DNA of 64,000 bases from Enoplolaimus lenunculus (lineage: Eukaryota; Nematoda; Enoplea; Enoplida; Thoracostomopsidae), in the NCBI GenBank assembly GCA_030248215.1, contig JASANG010001458.1:186001-250000 (forward strand), written 5' to 3'. A model generated the notes under the pieces. It was not told the DNA's origin. It saw only the letters and a list, made by a program, of their open reading frames with translations, and did not search any database. Positions within the stretch are counted from its first letter, which is position 1; every line of letters begins with the position of its first letter. Made by a program: the position numbers and the translations under genes. This document shows, one piece after another, positions 11,201 through 23,882 of this stretch.

Positions 11201-14200
11201 TTTGGAAATGTTTAGCAACACAAACTGTTTTATACTTAATGCATCTTATTATTGTATTCCAGGCAATGAACGATGAAAAGTTGCGCGAAGAGGTTTCTCA
11301 ATTGCAACTTGAACGCCACCGTCGCGATACACAAGCGAAGGAAGCACTATTGAAAGTGTTTGAAGAAAAAATTGAAGCCGTTCAGAAGTTGAATGACGTT
11401 GAGGTAATGTCGCTGGCTTTTGAAGTTAAATGAAAATTTGGCAGGAAACCCTACTGCAACGAGAATGCAGATATTGTAAGTCTGCAGCAGGTACTCAGAT
11501 GTACAATTTTAAATTAAATTATCTTTTTTTCACCAATAGTTGGGTTAATGAGTTATTATTTAGTATCTCGATTGCTAAATACTGTTCCAACTTACATGTG
11601 TAGTTTCTTTTGTGACATTGTTTGTTGCAGCGTTCGCTGGAAAATTCCGAAGAAGAATGCAACCGGCTGCGCACCGAGTATGAATTCGCCACAACTGAGC
11701 TTGAACAATTGAGCCGAAAGCAACATGTTGTCCTGCAAGATTTGGCTGATGCAAAGAAACAATTGGAAGTAAGTTACTGCTAGCAGTTTATACAAAAAAT
11801 TTTCTGTCATTTTATTAATGACAGTAAAAACATCAAATTAAGAGACGAACTATTATAAAATGCCGGCAGGGTGAAGCAAAATGTATGTAGAGTTCATAGG
11901 AAATACTATCTGGATAAGTCTTATTGGCATAACCAGACGATGGCCAGTTTTATCAAATGAAATGTGCCGTCGCCATATTCAGCAAAAATCCGTCCATGTC
12001 TTTTATCGGCACAATTGACGACATTATACCGCAACAACAAATAATCTATAGATAATAAAGCAAAATTCCACTCACCGGATTTTCTGTTCCTGTGGTTATT
12101 CCAAAAATTATATTTCTATTCCTGTTCTGTAAAAATAAAATAGTTTTCCTATTCAGGTAAAAAATTAAATACTCGTTTTTGTGAAACTTGGTTCCTGTTA
12201 GAACTCTGGTTGAAATGTAAATTTAGTCAAACTTATAACTATGTATTGGAAATTTCGTGCCTGGAAGCATTTCTTTTCCTGTTTTTTCAATACGTTCACC
12301 ACTGTGAGCATTACAGTTTTGTGGGAGCAATTTATTAGATGGACCACACCGTGTGACGACCAGGGTGCAAAGCGGAACTGGATTATACCGGAATCGGAAC
12401 AGCAAATTTATACCGGAATGTAATCGGAATCGGAACTAGAAATTTTTTGACTGTACGGATAATTCACATTGACAAATATAATATTGATTTAGGGTGTCTG
12501 TTGGCTGGCAACAATTTTCAAAAACGTCACATGAACAAATTGGTAATGATTTTAATACAGAATTTTCAATGCAGCGTATCACAACAAGTAGGATTAAAAT
12601 TTAAAACTCAAAATTTCGATTCCGATTGATTTAGCAATCGGAATCGGAATCGGAACTCGTTTTGAATCAGAATTCTAATCGGAATCGGAGTGCAGCTAGC
12701 ACCTGACGACATCAAACTGTAGAACTTTTAGTTTTACCTTAAATTTGTTTGGGATTTATTTTGAGGAACGCGAGCAAGCGCTGAACGAATTAAAAAATAT
12801 CACCGAAACAGCGCAGTTGGACCTAGAAGCTCGTATTTCTGAAATGAGTCGCCAAGAAACCATTTTGGCTGCAAAGGTTAGTGTTGAGTTTTATCTATAT
12901 AACTTTACATTTCTATGGTTATCTGGTTTGTCGAGGGTTGTACATACAGTTTATAACGCTTTCACTAGTTTGGATTTTGCTTCGCGAAGGCAGACTATTT
13001 TAAGCATTTACCTTTGTATATTTTAGGTTGAATCACTTCAGAAGGAATGCGATTTATACAAAGAACAGCTGGCTGCAGTAAAATGTGAGTGTTACTTTGT
13101 TATGTAAAAAACTGTTATTTTAATTACGAAACGTTCAGAAAATAGTAGCAGTTTCCAGTCTGTAGTCTCTCACATTTTTGGCACCTCCATGAGGAAATAC
13201 AACATAATGTCCAAAATACGTCTTTCCGGCGTTGCAGTATTGTTTATAGAAAATTGAAACAGTATTTATTGACTTGAATCGTTGCATTCATTGTTTCTGT
13301 GTGGTTTTAGTAAACAATACCGATTCGCCAGTCAGTTTACGCACCACCGATCCAACAGATACTTCATTGATTTCAATTGAACAAAATGCAACAGATGCTT
13401 TACTGGATGTTGGTGGGGCGCCTACTGAAGAACGCGTTGCGCGGCTTGTAAAACTGTTGAAAGACGCACAGACGCGTATTGAAACATACAAAGGTAAGTT
13501 TGTGTTTTGTTTTATAAGCTGGTGTATTTTCCGCTATAGTGGTTTACTTTCCCATCACACTTGTGTTAATTTCATAAAAGGCAAAAACCTCATCAGTTTT
13601 AAACTCTATAGGAGGTAAAAGTGTAAACCCCCCGCATATAATTGTTTATTTTCTGAGTCTAAGCTTGCACGTATCTAATTAAAGCCTAAGCCTAAGTTAA
13701 TTTTATAAATCCACTCATTATGTGTGCGGGGTTGTTTTGTGGGAAAACAAACAAGTACGTTTTTCAGTTGTTGCTAAAGTTAAAACTGCCGGCAAGAATT
13801 AACTTCGTGTGGGATTTTGAAATCGGATGTTGAACTTGGTTTTCGATGAAAAAAGATTAGCGTTCAGGATACTAGCAATGCCTGGACGCTGTTATACATA
13901 AAGTTTTCTAGCTGGTTTGCTGGTGTAACAACCTATATTTGTTTCAGCCAAACTTGATGATGTCCAAGACCAACTAGAAGACAGCCACAATAACACCAAC
14001 AAATTGCAAGGTAAATTATGTACCGAAAAGTTTGTATGGTTGCGTAGCTCAATGATTAGAGTAGGGGACCGACAATCCGTACGTTGCGCGTTCGAGTCCA
14101 CCGCAGCAAAGGGATCATTCTAGTACTGATTAATTTAAAGTATCATTATGTAAGAGTGTGGAAGAAAATTTAAATATTTAGATGTAAGCGATTGGAATTC

Positions 14201-17200
14201 TGTGTGTATTTGCTTGCCAATTTGTTATACAATAATTATCGTTGTACCGGATTATTTTTAGCATCAAACTATAATGTATTTTTGGCAGCGCACACATGCT
14301 CTACTTCGGGTAGGTTTTAATTAATCAAATTAGATTTTAATTCAAATAGTTGTAGAATATTTTTTGTAATTGTAAATTGAAACCTATGTTTTTCCAGACC
14401 AATTACACCGGGCAAAAGAAGACTTGTTGAACAGCCACAACAGAACGAAAACGCTTGAAGGTTTGTGGTCTTGGAAACGTAAAATGCAAAGAATGGAATT
14501 ATTGATTTTAGAAACGCGTTTTGATTGTTTTGGAATGAGATTCTAATGTTTTTAGACTTTAAAAACGATGGAGTGATTCGAAAAGGTTTGCAGCTGAGGT
14601 AAGTGAAACAAAACTAAATTATAGTTTTGGTTTGTTTTCAGAGAAATTAAATGTAGTTACACAAACCATTCCGAACATTACATCTGATTCAGTGTCCGAT
14701 ATGCAAGATAGCAAATTTGACGTTTCTCGGTCGATGCTAAATGTTTATCAAGGTGAGTGTGTACAGTATGATCAGAGTAGCAATTATATAAGTTTCATGA
14801 ATTTCGCTAGCTGCAGATAGACAACGCGAACGATTTTAGCGACATATTCATTACACAGTCACCTGTCTGTATCTATCAGTCTCTATGTCTCTGCGTATTT
14901 TATGCCCTTTATAATGTTGCTACCTGGGAATGACTTTTTAATACAGACCTGTTGGTTTGGTAACTGAAATAAGCTACCATTTTTTGAAATGTGTGCAGCA
15001 CAAATCACCAGTTAGTCGACATTGGTTTTCGAATGAGCGAACTGTGATATCTGCAGGACTGTAAATCTACAAAGAAGCATGTTAAATGTAGTTCCAAATT
15101 GTGAAAATGCCGTACAGCAACGTTCATTGATTCTTAAGTTACAAGGTTTATCATCAACTGGTGATTGATGCTATCTTCATTTGACAATATATGTAATATT
15201 GGTTCATTTCACACTCCAGTATTTTGTGCCTGTTTAGCTCAACTTGCGTCAGAAATACGGCAAAATGAAGAAAAGACAACTCTGGTAACACAGTTGCGTG
15301 AGCGAGTTCGATTATTGGAGTCGTCAGCGGAAGCAAAAGGTGGTAAGCTATGTTGGCGTTGCAAAATTTTGACTGTTTCGTGTTTATTGTTTGGGCGAAC
15401 TTATAGCAAAGTGACAGTGATGTTTTAAAATCAATGACCATACTCTCAAATGTATATAGCACCTGTCGTCAGTTGGTGATATTTTCTACTTTTATATTAT
15501 CTGTGAAGTTTAGGTCGAACAAATGAAGTTGTGCATAATGGTGATTTAACAGCGGAAACGATGACCAAAAGCAATAGTACAAGGTGAGTACGCGGTGTGT
15601 CATGACTGATAGATTATATGATTGCTCAATTTTCGGCTAATTCACCGCTGGGTTCGCTTTTTATACGGTTAGTTTAGTGACCAATTTATCTTAAGTTGTA
15701 ATTGACATGGCAAATATCATACAAGGATTTAGTTTTGAAAATTGGCTTGCCTAATGTGTGTGAGTTGCGTTTTTGTATCCCGCCGAAAATTAATCGGCAA
15801 CATAAGCATATCAGAAGCGGTTCCAATTGTAGGGCAGTCTTGGTACCGATTTCCCCGAAATGAAACAGCTGAACTTTAAGCGGGGAAAATTGAGCGATAC
15901 CCAGTTGAAAAGCATGTTTAAGACCCGCATCGCCCGAGGGAAATCCTGGACAGTCAGTGAAACAAAACTGGACATGCTGCTAGACATTTGGATGGTAATG
16001 TTAAATCGTCCGTGTGTTTGTAACACACATACACCAGTTCTGGTCTATGTGCGAATGACAATCCAATATTATTAGTGTTTTAATTGTAGTTCGGAAACTT
16101 TGGTGGCAGATGACAGCGATCATATGGAAAACAATTTGGCAAAAGCGATACAGTCGAAAGAATTGACTGAGATCGAACTCGGCAAATATAAAGGTTTACT
16201 TTTTAATTATTGGAAAGCCTATGGTTTGCGTATTGGAGATGCTCAGATCAGTCGCAGAAAATTGCCGTGAGGAAATTGTGTTCCGCTGGTTTTTGTATAG
16301 TTGAAGAAATTGATCCATACAATTTAAAATGATTAAGTTGAAAGCTGTGTGAAATTTCAGTGTACAGTGACGTGAAATTTCAGTGTACAGTGACGAAAAT
16401 GGTAACGTTTCACTAGTGCAATACTTTTTGAAAAATGTTTTTGTTTTAGACGAACTCGATACTGTACGTGCTCATTTATTTCGATCTCAGGAGGAATTAG
16501 CGTCTCTGCGACGCCAAGTTGTGGACTATCAGAATCAAGTTACTCAGGCAAATGGAAATATTGCTACCTTGAATGGTGAGGGCTATGTTATCAAGTAGAG
16601 AGGGCAGTACCACAATATTTGTAGTCATTGCTAACGATTGAAAGCTACTAACTTGAGACAAATTAATCGTTTTAACATCAGCTGCGGTTTTCAAAATTTG
16701 TCCATTCCACAGTGATTTTTTCCGCGTGGTGCCTGACGTCACCGAGAATTAACTTATTTGTTTGATTTGCGGTGACGTCCAACGTCAGACGGTATCGTAC
16801 GACAAGTATGGCGCCACCTCAACGGAACTCATGCAGCTGGGATATTGTAGAATAATTTAGTATCTTAAGGTAATCTGAATAGCGAACTGTGGCTAAATTG
16901 TATCGCTTCTCATAGCAAAATACTGTCTGCTTATTTATCGTTTTTATTGCACTTCGAGTTGAAAAAATGTCAATTATATTTTCAGAGCGACTCAAGCAGT
17001 ATGACAAGAGCGAAAAAGAAACGACCGATCTGAAATGTAAATTGTTCTACATTCGTGAATGACTTTATATGTGTAATTTTGCTATGTAGCTGTAGTTTAC
17101 ACTACAGGTTCGGGTGTTAGTTATTCGACAGTTTTGACAAGTTATTCGTGAACATTTTATATGGAGAAAGTGATTCGAATTTAACGTAGGTAATATTGCA

Positions 17201-20200
17201 TAAATTTCCAACATTGGAATTGATCCTAAACCCCACCTGGCTACTCGTTTAGCGTGATAGTTTTTTGAGTATTCTTAGCGATATTGTTTGCTTTCAGCGC
17301 AAATCCATAATATTCAGCAACTGTACAAAAACCAACGCCAGGACAACGATGCACTAAAAAGTGAGCGAAATTTGTTGTTATGTTTTAGTTTAACCAAGAG
17401 TGGATTATGCATAAACAAGAGTTTGTAACTGGGTACATTCTGCGTAGAAAAGAATGTACCCGGCACGCGTTGCGTGTTTACCCTATCCCACCCCCTTTAA
17501 TTAGACGGGTGTGCAACCTGTGCGAACCATGCCACTTTATGTATCCGCCAACAAATATGACCGCTTGCAGTTTAATTTAGGGTTTTGTTGTGTACGTGTC
17601 ACCACCCGATTCGTTTTGGGAGGGTTAATTTTTACATTTCATGCACACAACTTTACAGAAACATATGAAATGCTCTCAAAAATATTTCGAAACATATGCT
17701 TAGACATATATAGAGCTATAGAAACCGGGTTTAACTGTAAGATGCATGATCACCGCTTAAAGAAAACCTCGAGGACAATGCAAGTGAAAACCCAAACGTA
17801 TGTTTTGTTTAAATTATGTGCCAAAATCTTAGTTTGGATTTTAATATTCCCATAATATTAAAATTTATATGTTCGATCATTGTTTGTAATGTCTTAGTTA
17901 ATATCAGAATAATGTTCTAATAAATATTGCGACGGGAAATATTTTCCGAAAAAACGTACTATGTGTATAGTTAGAATTTTGATGAGGATATGGCTTTTGA
18001 TGTTTGCGGCCCATGTTCATTATACAGGCGTTGGAAAGTTTGGGATTAGGATAAGATGTATGTTCAACCTTTCGCTTATGTTTAGGTTTTATGGGCTGAC
18101 CTGTATAATTAAGATGGATCGATGCTCCATCAACTAATATATCGACGACGTTTTGTTTCAGCGAAATTAAGAAATGTGACTGAAGAATTGGAATTGCGAA
18201 AAAGTGTACATTCGACATCGGGAATGGATTTAGACAAAGTTCAAATGAAGTTACATCGGCAGGCGGCACGAAATCAAAGTAAATTTTAAAAATTGATGTG
18301 ATAGATTTTTCAGCAGAAGTTTTTCCGATAGTATTCTATTTGCTATTATGGTACAGTTTATCGCAACTGTAACAGTAAAAAAATATTTTGCAAACGTATT
18401 TTCAATTAGAATTGGTAATTTTGCAAACGCTAATTAGTAACTGACTTGTTAAATAAACTGTGAAAATTCTGTTTCGATTCGTGAAACGCCGTAAATGGAA
18501 CACGAGTGAGATTTTGGCTGGAATTCTGCCTGAGCGGTAAATGCCCAAATCACCCAGTTCAGATAACCGGTGCCTTAAAAATCAACGCAAAAATGATGTT
18601 TTTTAGCTGAATTTGCGTTGTTGAAAGAAGAATGTTCCACGTTGCTTGAAAGAATATCGTTGATTGAAAAGGAAATTAAATCGTTAGTTTTTTATTGAAC
18701 ATTTTTGACTCACAGTTGGTATAAGACTTATCCTATCTTCCGGTATTGGATACCGAACCATTATAGAGTTTCTCCAGCGATAAAAAGCGTTTTATAAATG
18801 TTTTTAACTGCGAAAAGTATCTAAGAGGTGCCCAGCTCGTTACAGAAAGCAGCGGCACATAGAACAAAAGCGTAGAAAATGGGGAGTTTGAACCATCCGA
18901 TTGGTAAAATAAGAGTTGTATATATTATGAACAGACGTTGCATTGTGCATCTTAATTTATGTGAACTAAAGTGCTATTTAGGAGGAACCACAGATGGGAT
19001 CACTCCACCCTCTACCGGCGCAAAACCAAAAATTTGTATTAGTTGTATTAACCGAATTTGTGTTCGGCTTTTTTGAAGCATTAACAAGTGCGAGTTTGTT
19101 CTAAAGACAATGCGCTTCAATCATGTATCTTCGACGTGATACACTTGTATTTTAGGTCGAAAAATGAAAATACGCGTTTGAGTTCCGAAAACATACGTCT
19201 CGCGGAATCCAATCGCGATTTAGTCCGGCTTAAAGAAGCAATGAATGAAGCGGAGAAAAACTGGAGCACACAGAGTTTGCGATCAACCGATAGAAATGAG
19301 ACAGGGCTTTCTGATCTGCAAGCGTTAACTCTTAAGGTTAGTTGATGTGTTTGAGTTTTCTGTTCGATAGATTGCTAAATCATTATGTGATAAACAAGGG
19401 CGAGCCGTGGGAGGGTGGGATTAGGGATCAACCCCAATTTTGGAACTTCGTTTCTGCCTAGAAGTTTTAGTAATTTTTTCAATTTTCTGACACAATAAAC
19501 GCCCCTAAATTTTGTTATTAATCGTGACACCACATTTCGGAATCCTGGCTACACCTATGATGATAAATTTATGTTGACGTGAAACCTTTGAATACAACGA
19601 ATTAGTTGAATTTGAAATTATTTTCGTATTATGTCGACTTCTTGGATGCCTCTGTGTGTTTTTTACTAAGCGAACTACTGTGTGATATTTTAAGGCAGCC
19701 ATGAAAATGAAAACGGTACTTTTTGTTTTGATGATGTTTGCCAAGTTCGAGGCTGTAGTTGTTAGAATTAGTTTAAACAAGTTTGTTTTAAAATGTTTTG
19801 TATATATTTTAGCTGAACGACGCTCAACAGGAAATTCGCCGTTTGAGTGACGAAAATCGTAAATTGATTGGGTTGGATAGCAGTGGCACCAGCGATGGCT
19901 TTACACCGGATTCAAGTCCACGACCAGACTCACTCAGCGATCTGGAATTTCAAACAAAAACTGTATGTTTGTTATTCAAATTTTGCTTTGGTTGAGCATT
20001 GACGTGAAGAGAGTGAGAAAATGTTTGAATTTTTATAATATATTTTTGGAACCTGCGTTGTATTTTGGTATTATTCTGTGTATATGCAAAGGTGTAACCG
20101 TTTGTTTGTTAGGTATCAAACCCTCATTTGGAATTTTCGGTCGGGTTTCTAGGTATTTTTACGTGTGATAACAAAAAACATCTTCGAAATTTTTTATGTA

Positions 20201-20405
20201 TAAAGTAAACTTTTATTTTATTGGGTTGTAAAGTGTTTAGGGATACTCTGTAGTTGGCACCTCCACAGTAAAATTTTAATGGTCTTTGTTTCAGATCGCG
20301 ATTTGTTCGTTTATTCCCTTGTTGGTTCTAATACTTGCTGTTTTGATCGCTTACCTGCCGTTTTTATCGTCTATCACAGCTACTTCGGAACCGCCTTCGG
20401 GATAG
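8292..20405 (+). CDS. SLMAP: SLMAP: sarcolemmal membrane-associated protein (STRIPAK FHA adaptor)
   Basis: A FHA domain, a long coiled coil and a C-terminal membrane anchor, as in vertebrate SLMAP. In that family SLMAP joins phospho-MST1/2 to the STRIPAK phosphatase complex and so opposes Hippo signalling; it sits on ER, nuclear and sarcolemmal membranes. Exons: 8292-8522, 8863-8973, 9329-9476, 10084-10108, 10334-10427, 10774-10941, 11263-11403, 11631-11768, 12766-12876, 13027-13084, 13311-13493, 13948-14010, 14289-14309 (or from 14262), 14398-14460, 14556-14585, 14642-14752, 15238-15342, 15514-15583, 16090-16193, 16450-16575, 16986-17036, 17298-17360, 18162-18278, 18607-18682, 19156-19336, 19813-19962, 20295-20405. 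All phases join, giving about 949 residues. The FHA core is visible ([28 protein letters not shown]), as are [14 protein letters not shown] and the tail anchor [18 protein letters not shown]. The ATG follows an in-frame TGA directly. The last FHA strands (human CIVSTIKLF region) were not found; the join runs from ENSKKG to GIEAKPRS. The small exons near 14.3-14.6 kb are the least certain. Confidence 0.93.
9728..9965. repeat. CCGGAA-rich element (family H) in SLMAP intron
   Basis: GGTGCAACCGGAATTTCGGTTCC at one edge and CCGGTCCCGGCAAATTG near the other, with a poor TIR relationship. It occupies the intron where the missing FHA segment would be expected. Confidence 0.45.
12060..12695. repeat. 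CCGGAA/ATCGGAATCGGA-rich element (family H) in SLMAP intron
   Basis: Starts CACTCACCGGATTTTCTG and ends with several ATCGGAATCGGA repeats and GTGCAGCTAGCACC. Open frames of about 60 codons inside it overlap on both strands and are not genes. Confidence 0.4.
14038..14109 (+). tRNA. tRNA-like sequence in SLMAP intron
   Basis: An A box TAGCTCAATGATTAGAG and a B box GCGTTCGAGTCC at tRNA spacing, with a short acceptor pairing TTGC with GCAA. A 7-base loop would place GAC at the anticodon (valine), but with C instead of T before it, and the T stem pairs poorly. Probably a tRNA pseudogene or SINE head on the gene's sense strand. Confidence 0.35.
15838..15994 (+). other. Orphan coding-like segment in SLMAP intron
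   Basis: After a CAG acceptor at 15835-15837, the frame left by the upstream SLMAP exon (ending 15583) stays open for 53 codons to a GTAATG donor. It contains [18 protein letters not shown] and [16 protein letters not shown], which look like protein. It would leave phase 0, whereas the next SLMAP exon needs phase 2, so it cannot be a simple cassette. I do not recognise the peptide. Confidence 0.3.
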
Positions 20406-20673
20406 TCATAGATGCAACAGATAGACAGCTGTTTGTTTGCTAAATGGACTTGCAGCAAAACAGTGTTAGAGGTTATGCTGTGGCAGTTTAATGTCTATGT
20501 GTAATGGTTCATCTGAAATAATTAATACATTTTTACGAATATTCAGTAATTACTAATCGTATTGATTGTTCCACTTGTTGTTCCGTGCGGCCAGTTTAAG
20601 TTCTACGATGTGCAGGTTTTCTTCAAGCGGCGCAGTGTTATCGGATTTAAGTGCAGCCTCCCTTGGAAAACAA

Positions 20674-20679
20674 AATAAA
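20674..20679 (+). promoter_or_regulatory. Possible polyadenylation signal for SLMAP
   Basis: AATAAA about 270 bases after the SLMAP stop. It is the nearest canonical hexamer seen downstream; no cleavage site can be read from sequence. Confidence 0.35.
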
Positions 20680-21028
20680 GGCCCGCCTTCCTGACAGGAT
20701 TCCGATTGGACTGTAATGTCCGTGTCAGAGGATCTGGCGATGTCTGAGAACGAAAAACCATGTGCTGGTCAGAATTGAAACGACATTTTCGTCCTAAGCA
20801 GAGCTAGTGGTACATTTGATACTGTGGTTTATTTGTATTTGTGTATATCATATTGGCAGTAATGAGTTGGGATTTTCTGCGTCGTTCGTCACCCCCCCAG
20901 CTGTGTTTGGAATTTTCTGATTTGGGCATAACTAATGACTGTGGCTATTGATTTAGGTTTGGGTTTATGTTTGTGGGGATGCAAAGTGATATTCATATAA
21001 ATTCAAGTCAATATTCAGAATGAAAGTG

Positions 21029-21127
21029 ATGTTTGTTTTTGCAAATACTTGCAGGTGCATGTATTCGTGCAAGTTGCAGCTGTGAGTTCTCGTTGCAAAA
21101 AACTTGCACGTGTGAACAGGGTTTAAT
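21029..21127 (-). repeat. Partial CACGTGCAAG-ended MITE (family E)
   Basis: Ends with ACTTGCACGTGTGAACAGGG, the inverted-repeat end of family E, preceded by several CTTGCA and TTGCAGCTG words. Compare 40796-41094. Confidence 0.5.
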
Positions 21128-21355
21128 GGAAACAGTTGCGGCCGATGTTAAATATAGGTGTCTGGCCACCGGAAGACTGAGACTGCATTTTGCGTTAGCT
21201 CATTCCCTTAAACGTACTGACCAGTTATTGTAGCGTGATTGGCATATTTTGCTATGATCAACGGCAATTGATGTGTTTGCACAAGTGACTGTGCTAATGT
21301 ATGTTAATATAAATATTGATTTATTTGTATGTTTTTATGGCAAATGTTCTGGCAG

Positions 21356-21724
21356 GAGATGGGCGACGAGGACCCATTCTGGACACAAAATATCCTCGTA
21401 AGTAAATGATTTTTACAGTGTAAATTTCAGCTTAAAACGTAAATGTTCGAATTTAAACTGGACGTTATTGTGAATTGCAATGTCGAAATCGAGCAGATGA
21501 GTTTAGTTTTCGTTCAGTGAGCATGTTTGCAAACTTTAATGAAAATTTTTAAAGTCTTAAATTGCGGTGATTTGTCAAAAAATACTAACGCTACTGTTTG
21601 ACATCCTTAGATTATAGCTAACGTTAGCGAATTCAACACGGATTTGACTGTAAAATGGAATATTACACTGCCTGTTGCGGCTCCGGCTATTAATATTGTC
21701 GAGTTACGTTCAGTCCGCGTTTGA
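21356..21724 (+). CDS. Two candidate exons: alternative SLMAP 3' end or small separate gene
   Basis: Exon 21356-21397 follows GGCAG and ends at a GTAAGT donor (EMGDEDPFWTQNIL). Exon 21611-21724 follows CTTAG and ends in TGA, containing NVSEFNTDLTVKWNITLPV and AINIVELRSV. Both are phase 0, the same phase in which the SLMAP exon ending at 19962 closes. They could therefore replace the tail-anchor exon in an isoform without a membrane anchor. Alternatively, ATG at 21359 starts a separate gene of about 50 codons. A third possible exon of 50 bases lies at 22661-22710 (MIRKIVFECLCVIE, GTGAGT donor). The peptides are not recognised. There is no obvious transmembrane segment. Confidence 0.4.
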
Positions 21725-21975
21725 TATCCTGCATAAAAATGTCTGTGTTTTTTGTGTGTGTTGCATATTTGGTTGATTTTGCGAATTAATAGCGTTGTGT
21801 TGACAAACGAACGAAGAATAATTGAACAACTTTGCAAAGATTGTTTTTGCCTTACAAGTAGGTTCATTTGTGATTGCTGCCAGCAGGAAAATTAATTTTC
21901 ATGTTAATTCCTCGTGTTATTGTTTAATTTGGGAATAATTGTATTATTAAATTGTGTATAAACGAGTTGGCCCAT

Positions 21976-22145
21976 GTATAGAACAGGGACGGATCGTTTT
22001 CCGGAGCGGTTATTAATAAAGTCAGTTTAAGCTTTAGACTAATTTTTTGGCTTAGGCTTAGGCTTAGGAATAGGCTCATTCAAACGCTTAGGTTAAGGCT
22101 TACGAATATGCTTATACTACTGTTCCGGCCCTGTTCTATACAGCG
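21976..22145. mobile_element. TTAGGC-core MITE (family F, CTGTTCTATAC-ended form)
   Basis: Starts GTATAGAACAGGGACGGA and ends CCGGCCCTGTTCTATAC, an inverted pair around GCTTAGGCTTAGG repeats and AAGCTTTAGACTA. The same form occurs at 23640-23815 and 31965-32765. Confidence 0.65.
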
Positions 22146-22783
22146 GCCAACGAGTTTTTAAAGAATGCCGATGTTTTTTGTTGAACATCAAAAAAATAAA
22201 ACCGTCTAAGCTTAAGTTTGTTGTGACTGGAACAATTGAAAATCACAGACTCATGTCAATGAGTTATGTATATATACTATTTTTCTGTGTCGTTTATGTG
22301 GTCTAAAAATTGTTGCGTTGTGAACAACAGTGATGTGCCGCTTTGAACTGTTTTGTACTCAGTGGCGAATCCAGGCGGACTCAAGGACGCATTCCTCCAT
22401 CAGTCCGGCTGTGTTGAAAAATCTTGCGATGCAAATGGTTTGTGTTGTAAAAGTAACAGTGTTTTTAGCCAAATAAAAGATAATCATGCGGCGGGAACAT
22501 AACACTCAGGTGAGAAAATTTGGTAAATTTTAAAATGAAAAATTTTAAAGCTGTGATAATTTAAAACACAACGTATGTTTCCGCACTGCGAAGTTCCGAT
22601 TGGTCACTGTTTGTGGTCTGTGTTTTCGTAGTTTTTACAACTGATTCGAGTGGCTTGCAGATGATACGAAAAATAGTGTTTGAATGCCTTTGTGTAATTG
22701 AACCGAGCTGGTGAGTATGAAATGGGGCCAGTGTTAACTGTAGGGGCGGCCCACATTGGAGACAGCGGGACTTACTGGAAGAC

Positions 22784-22947
22784 TTAAGGTTGTGCTATAC
22801 TCGCCGCCGCACGCCGGCGAGCTGCACGGTAAAAGTGTTGCCGCACGTCGCCGTGCGTTGTTATAAAAGTTATTAAAAATTACCGCACGACGACATGTGG
22901 CGACGCGCGCCGATGTCCGGCTGAGTTAAGTATAGCTCAACCCTTAA
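22784..22947. mobile_element. GC-rich MITE with TTAAGG-TIR (family K)
   Basis: TTAAGGTTGTGCTATAC and GTATAGCTCAACCCTTAA form the ends. Inside, CGCCGCACGCCGGCG and CGACGACATGTGGCGACGC give a strongly CG-rich core in an otherwise AT-rich region. Related pieces: about 37153-37310, 49975-50661, 57917-58012. Confidence 0.6.
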
Positions 22948-23639
22948 AGTCATAAGATAGGCTTGGTTTACAGGCCCCTATTGTTAACAATGTATTCATG
23001 GTCATAAAATCTAAGTGTGAAGTATTTGGTTTGTAAAATGACGTTTTAGAAAAAACAAACACAACTTGGGATGTTTATTTTATAACATTTGCAGCGTATG
23101 TTACATTTAGGGGTGTCCTGTTTTAGTAGCGGATTACCACCAATGGAGTTGCCTTACTTGGGCTTTAGACTATTTTTTGTTTAGGCTTAGGCTTAGTTTT
23201 ATGCTTATTGTTTACGGTAAAGTACTTTTGGTGATCACTATGTACTGTATACATAAGTATTTTGTTATTAACCGAAAATTGCATTTTATGATTGAAGAAG
23301 CAAAATAAAGTATCGCAATTGTTGTTTGTAAATGGGCCGTGTAGAATTGGCTGTAGTTCAGGAATGGGTTGCATTGCGGAAATGCGTTTGTCCTGCATTT
23401 CATAAAAATTAATCTGAACCAAAAGTTTTAACAACGCTTCATAGATATTTCCTAAAATGAGTTGAAATGTATTAACATTAGCCAAATTTACAACATTCCA
23501 TGTGAAATTTGAATTTTGCAAATGGCATATGTACCTAAGCTGCCAGGTTATATTTGCACAAGCGAAGTCTAAGATACTGTGGAGCATGCTTATGTTGAAT
23601 GGCCGGCCCACTTTTGGCCTTTGTATACAATGGCCGGAA

Positions 23640-23815
23640 TGTTTTCCTTCCGGACTGTAATAGAGTAAGCTTAAAGCTTTAGGCTAATTTTTTTCTTAGG
23701 ATGCTTGCTTAGTCTTAAGTATAGACTCATTCTTACGCTAAGGTTTAGACTTTGATTGATTTAGAAATATGCTTATAATACTGGTCCGACCCTGTTCTGT
23801 ACATCGGCCCCAATT
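23640..23815. mobile_element. TTAGGC-core MITE (family F), degenerate core
   Basis: AAGCTTAAAGCTTTAGGCTA at the left and GGTCCGACCCTGTTCTGTACA at the right, as in the copy at 21976-22145, but the hexamer core is degenerate. It lies just past the KLHL10 stop codon (23883) and may be part of its 3' UTR. A 148-codon open frame at 23165-23611 beside it shows no family features and is probably chance. Confidence 0.5.
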
Positions 23816-23882
23816 TTCAACCGGCATATGGACGTTTGCTTGGTCGGGTAAATGGCGACCGTTTGTCCACTCCTGCTTGTAT

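Noticed and set aside
17511-17855. 114-codon frame in an SLMAP intron
   Set aside because: It lies wholly between phase-consistent SLMAP exons and does not match any part of the family; treated as chance.
23165-23611. 148-codon minus-strand frame, the longest in that intergenic region
   Set aside because: No start context, splice partner, domain or composition bias; its end runs into a TTAGGC core (the Lys-Pro repeat).
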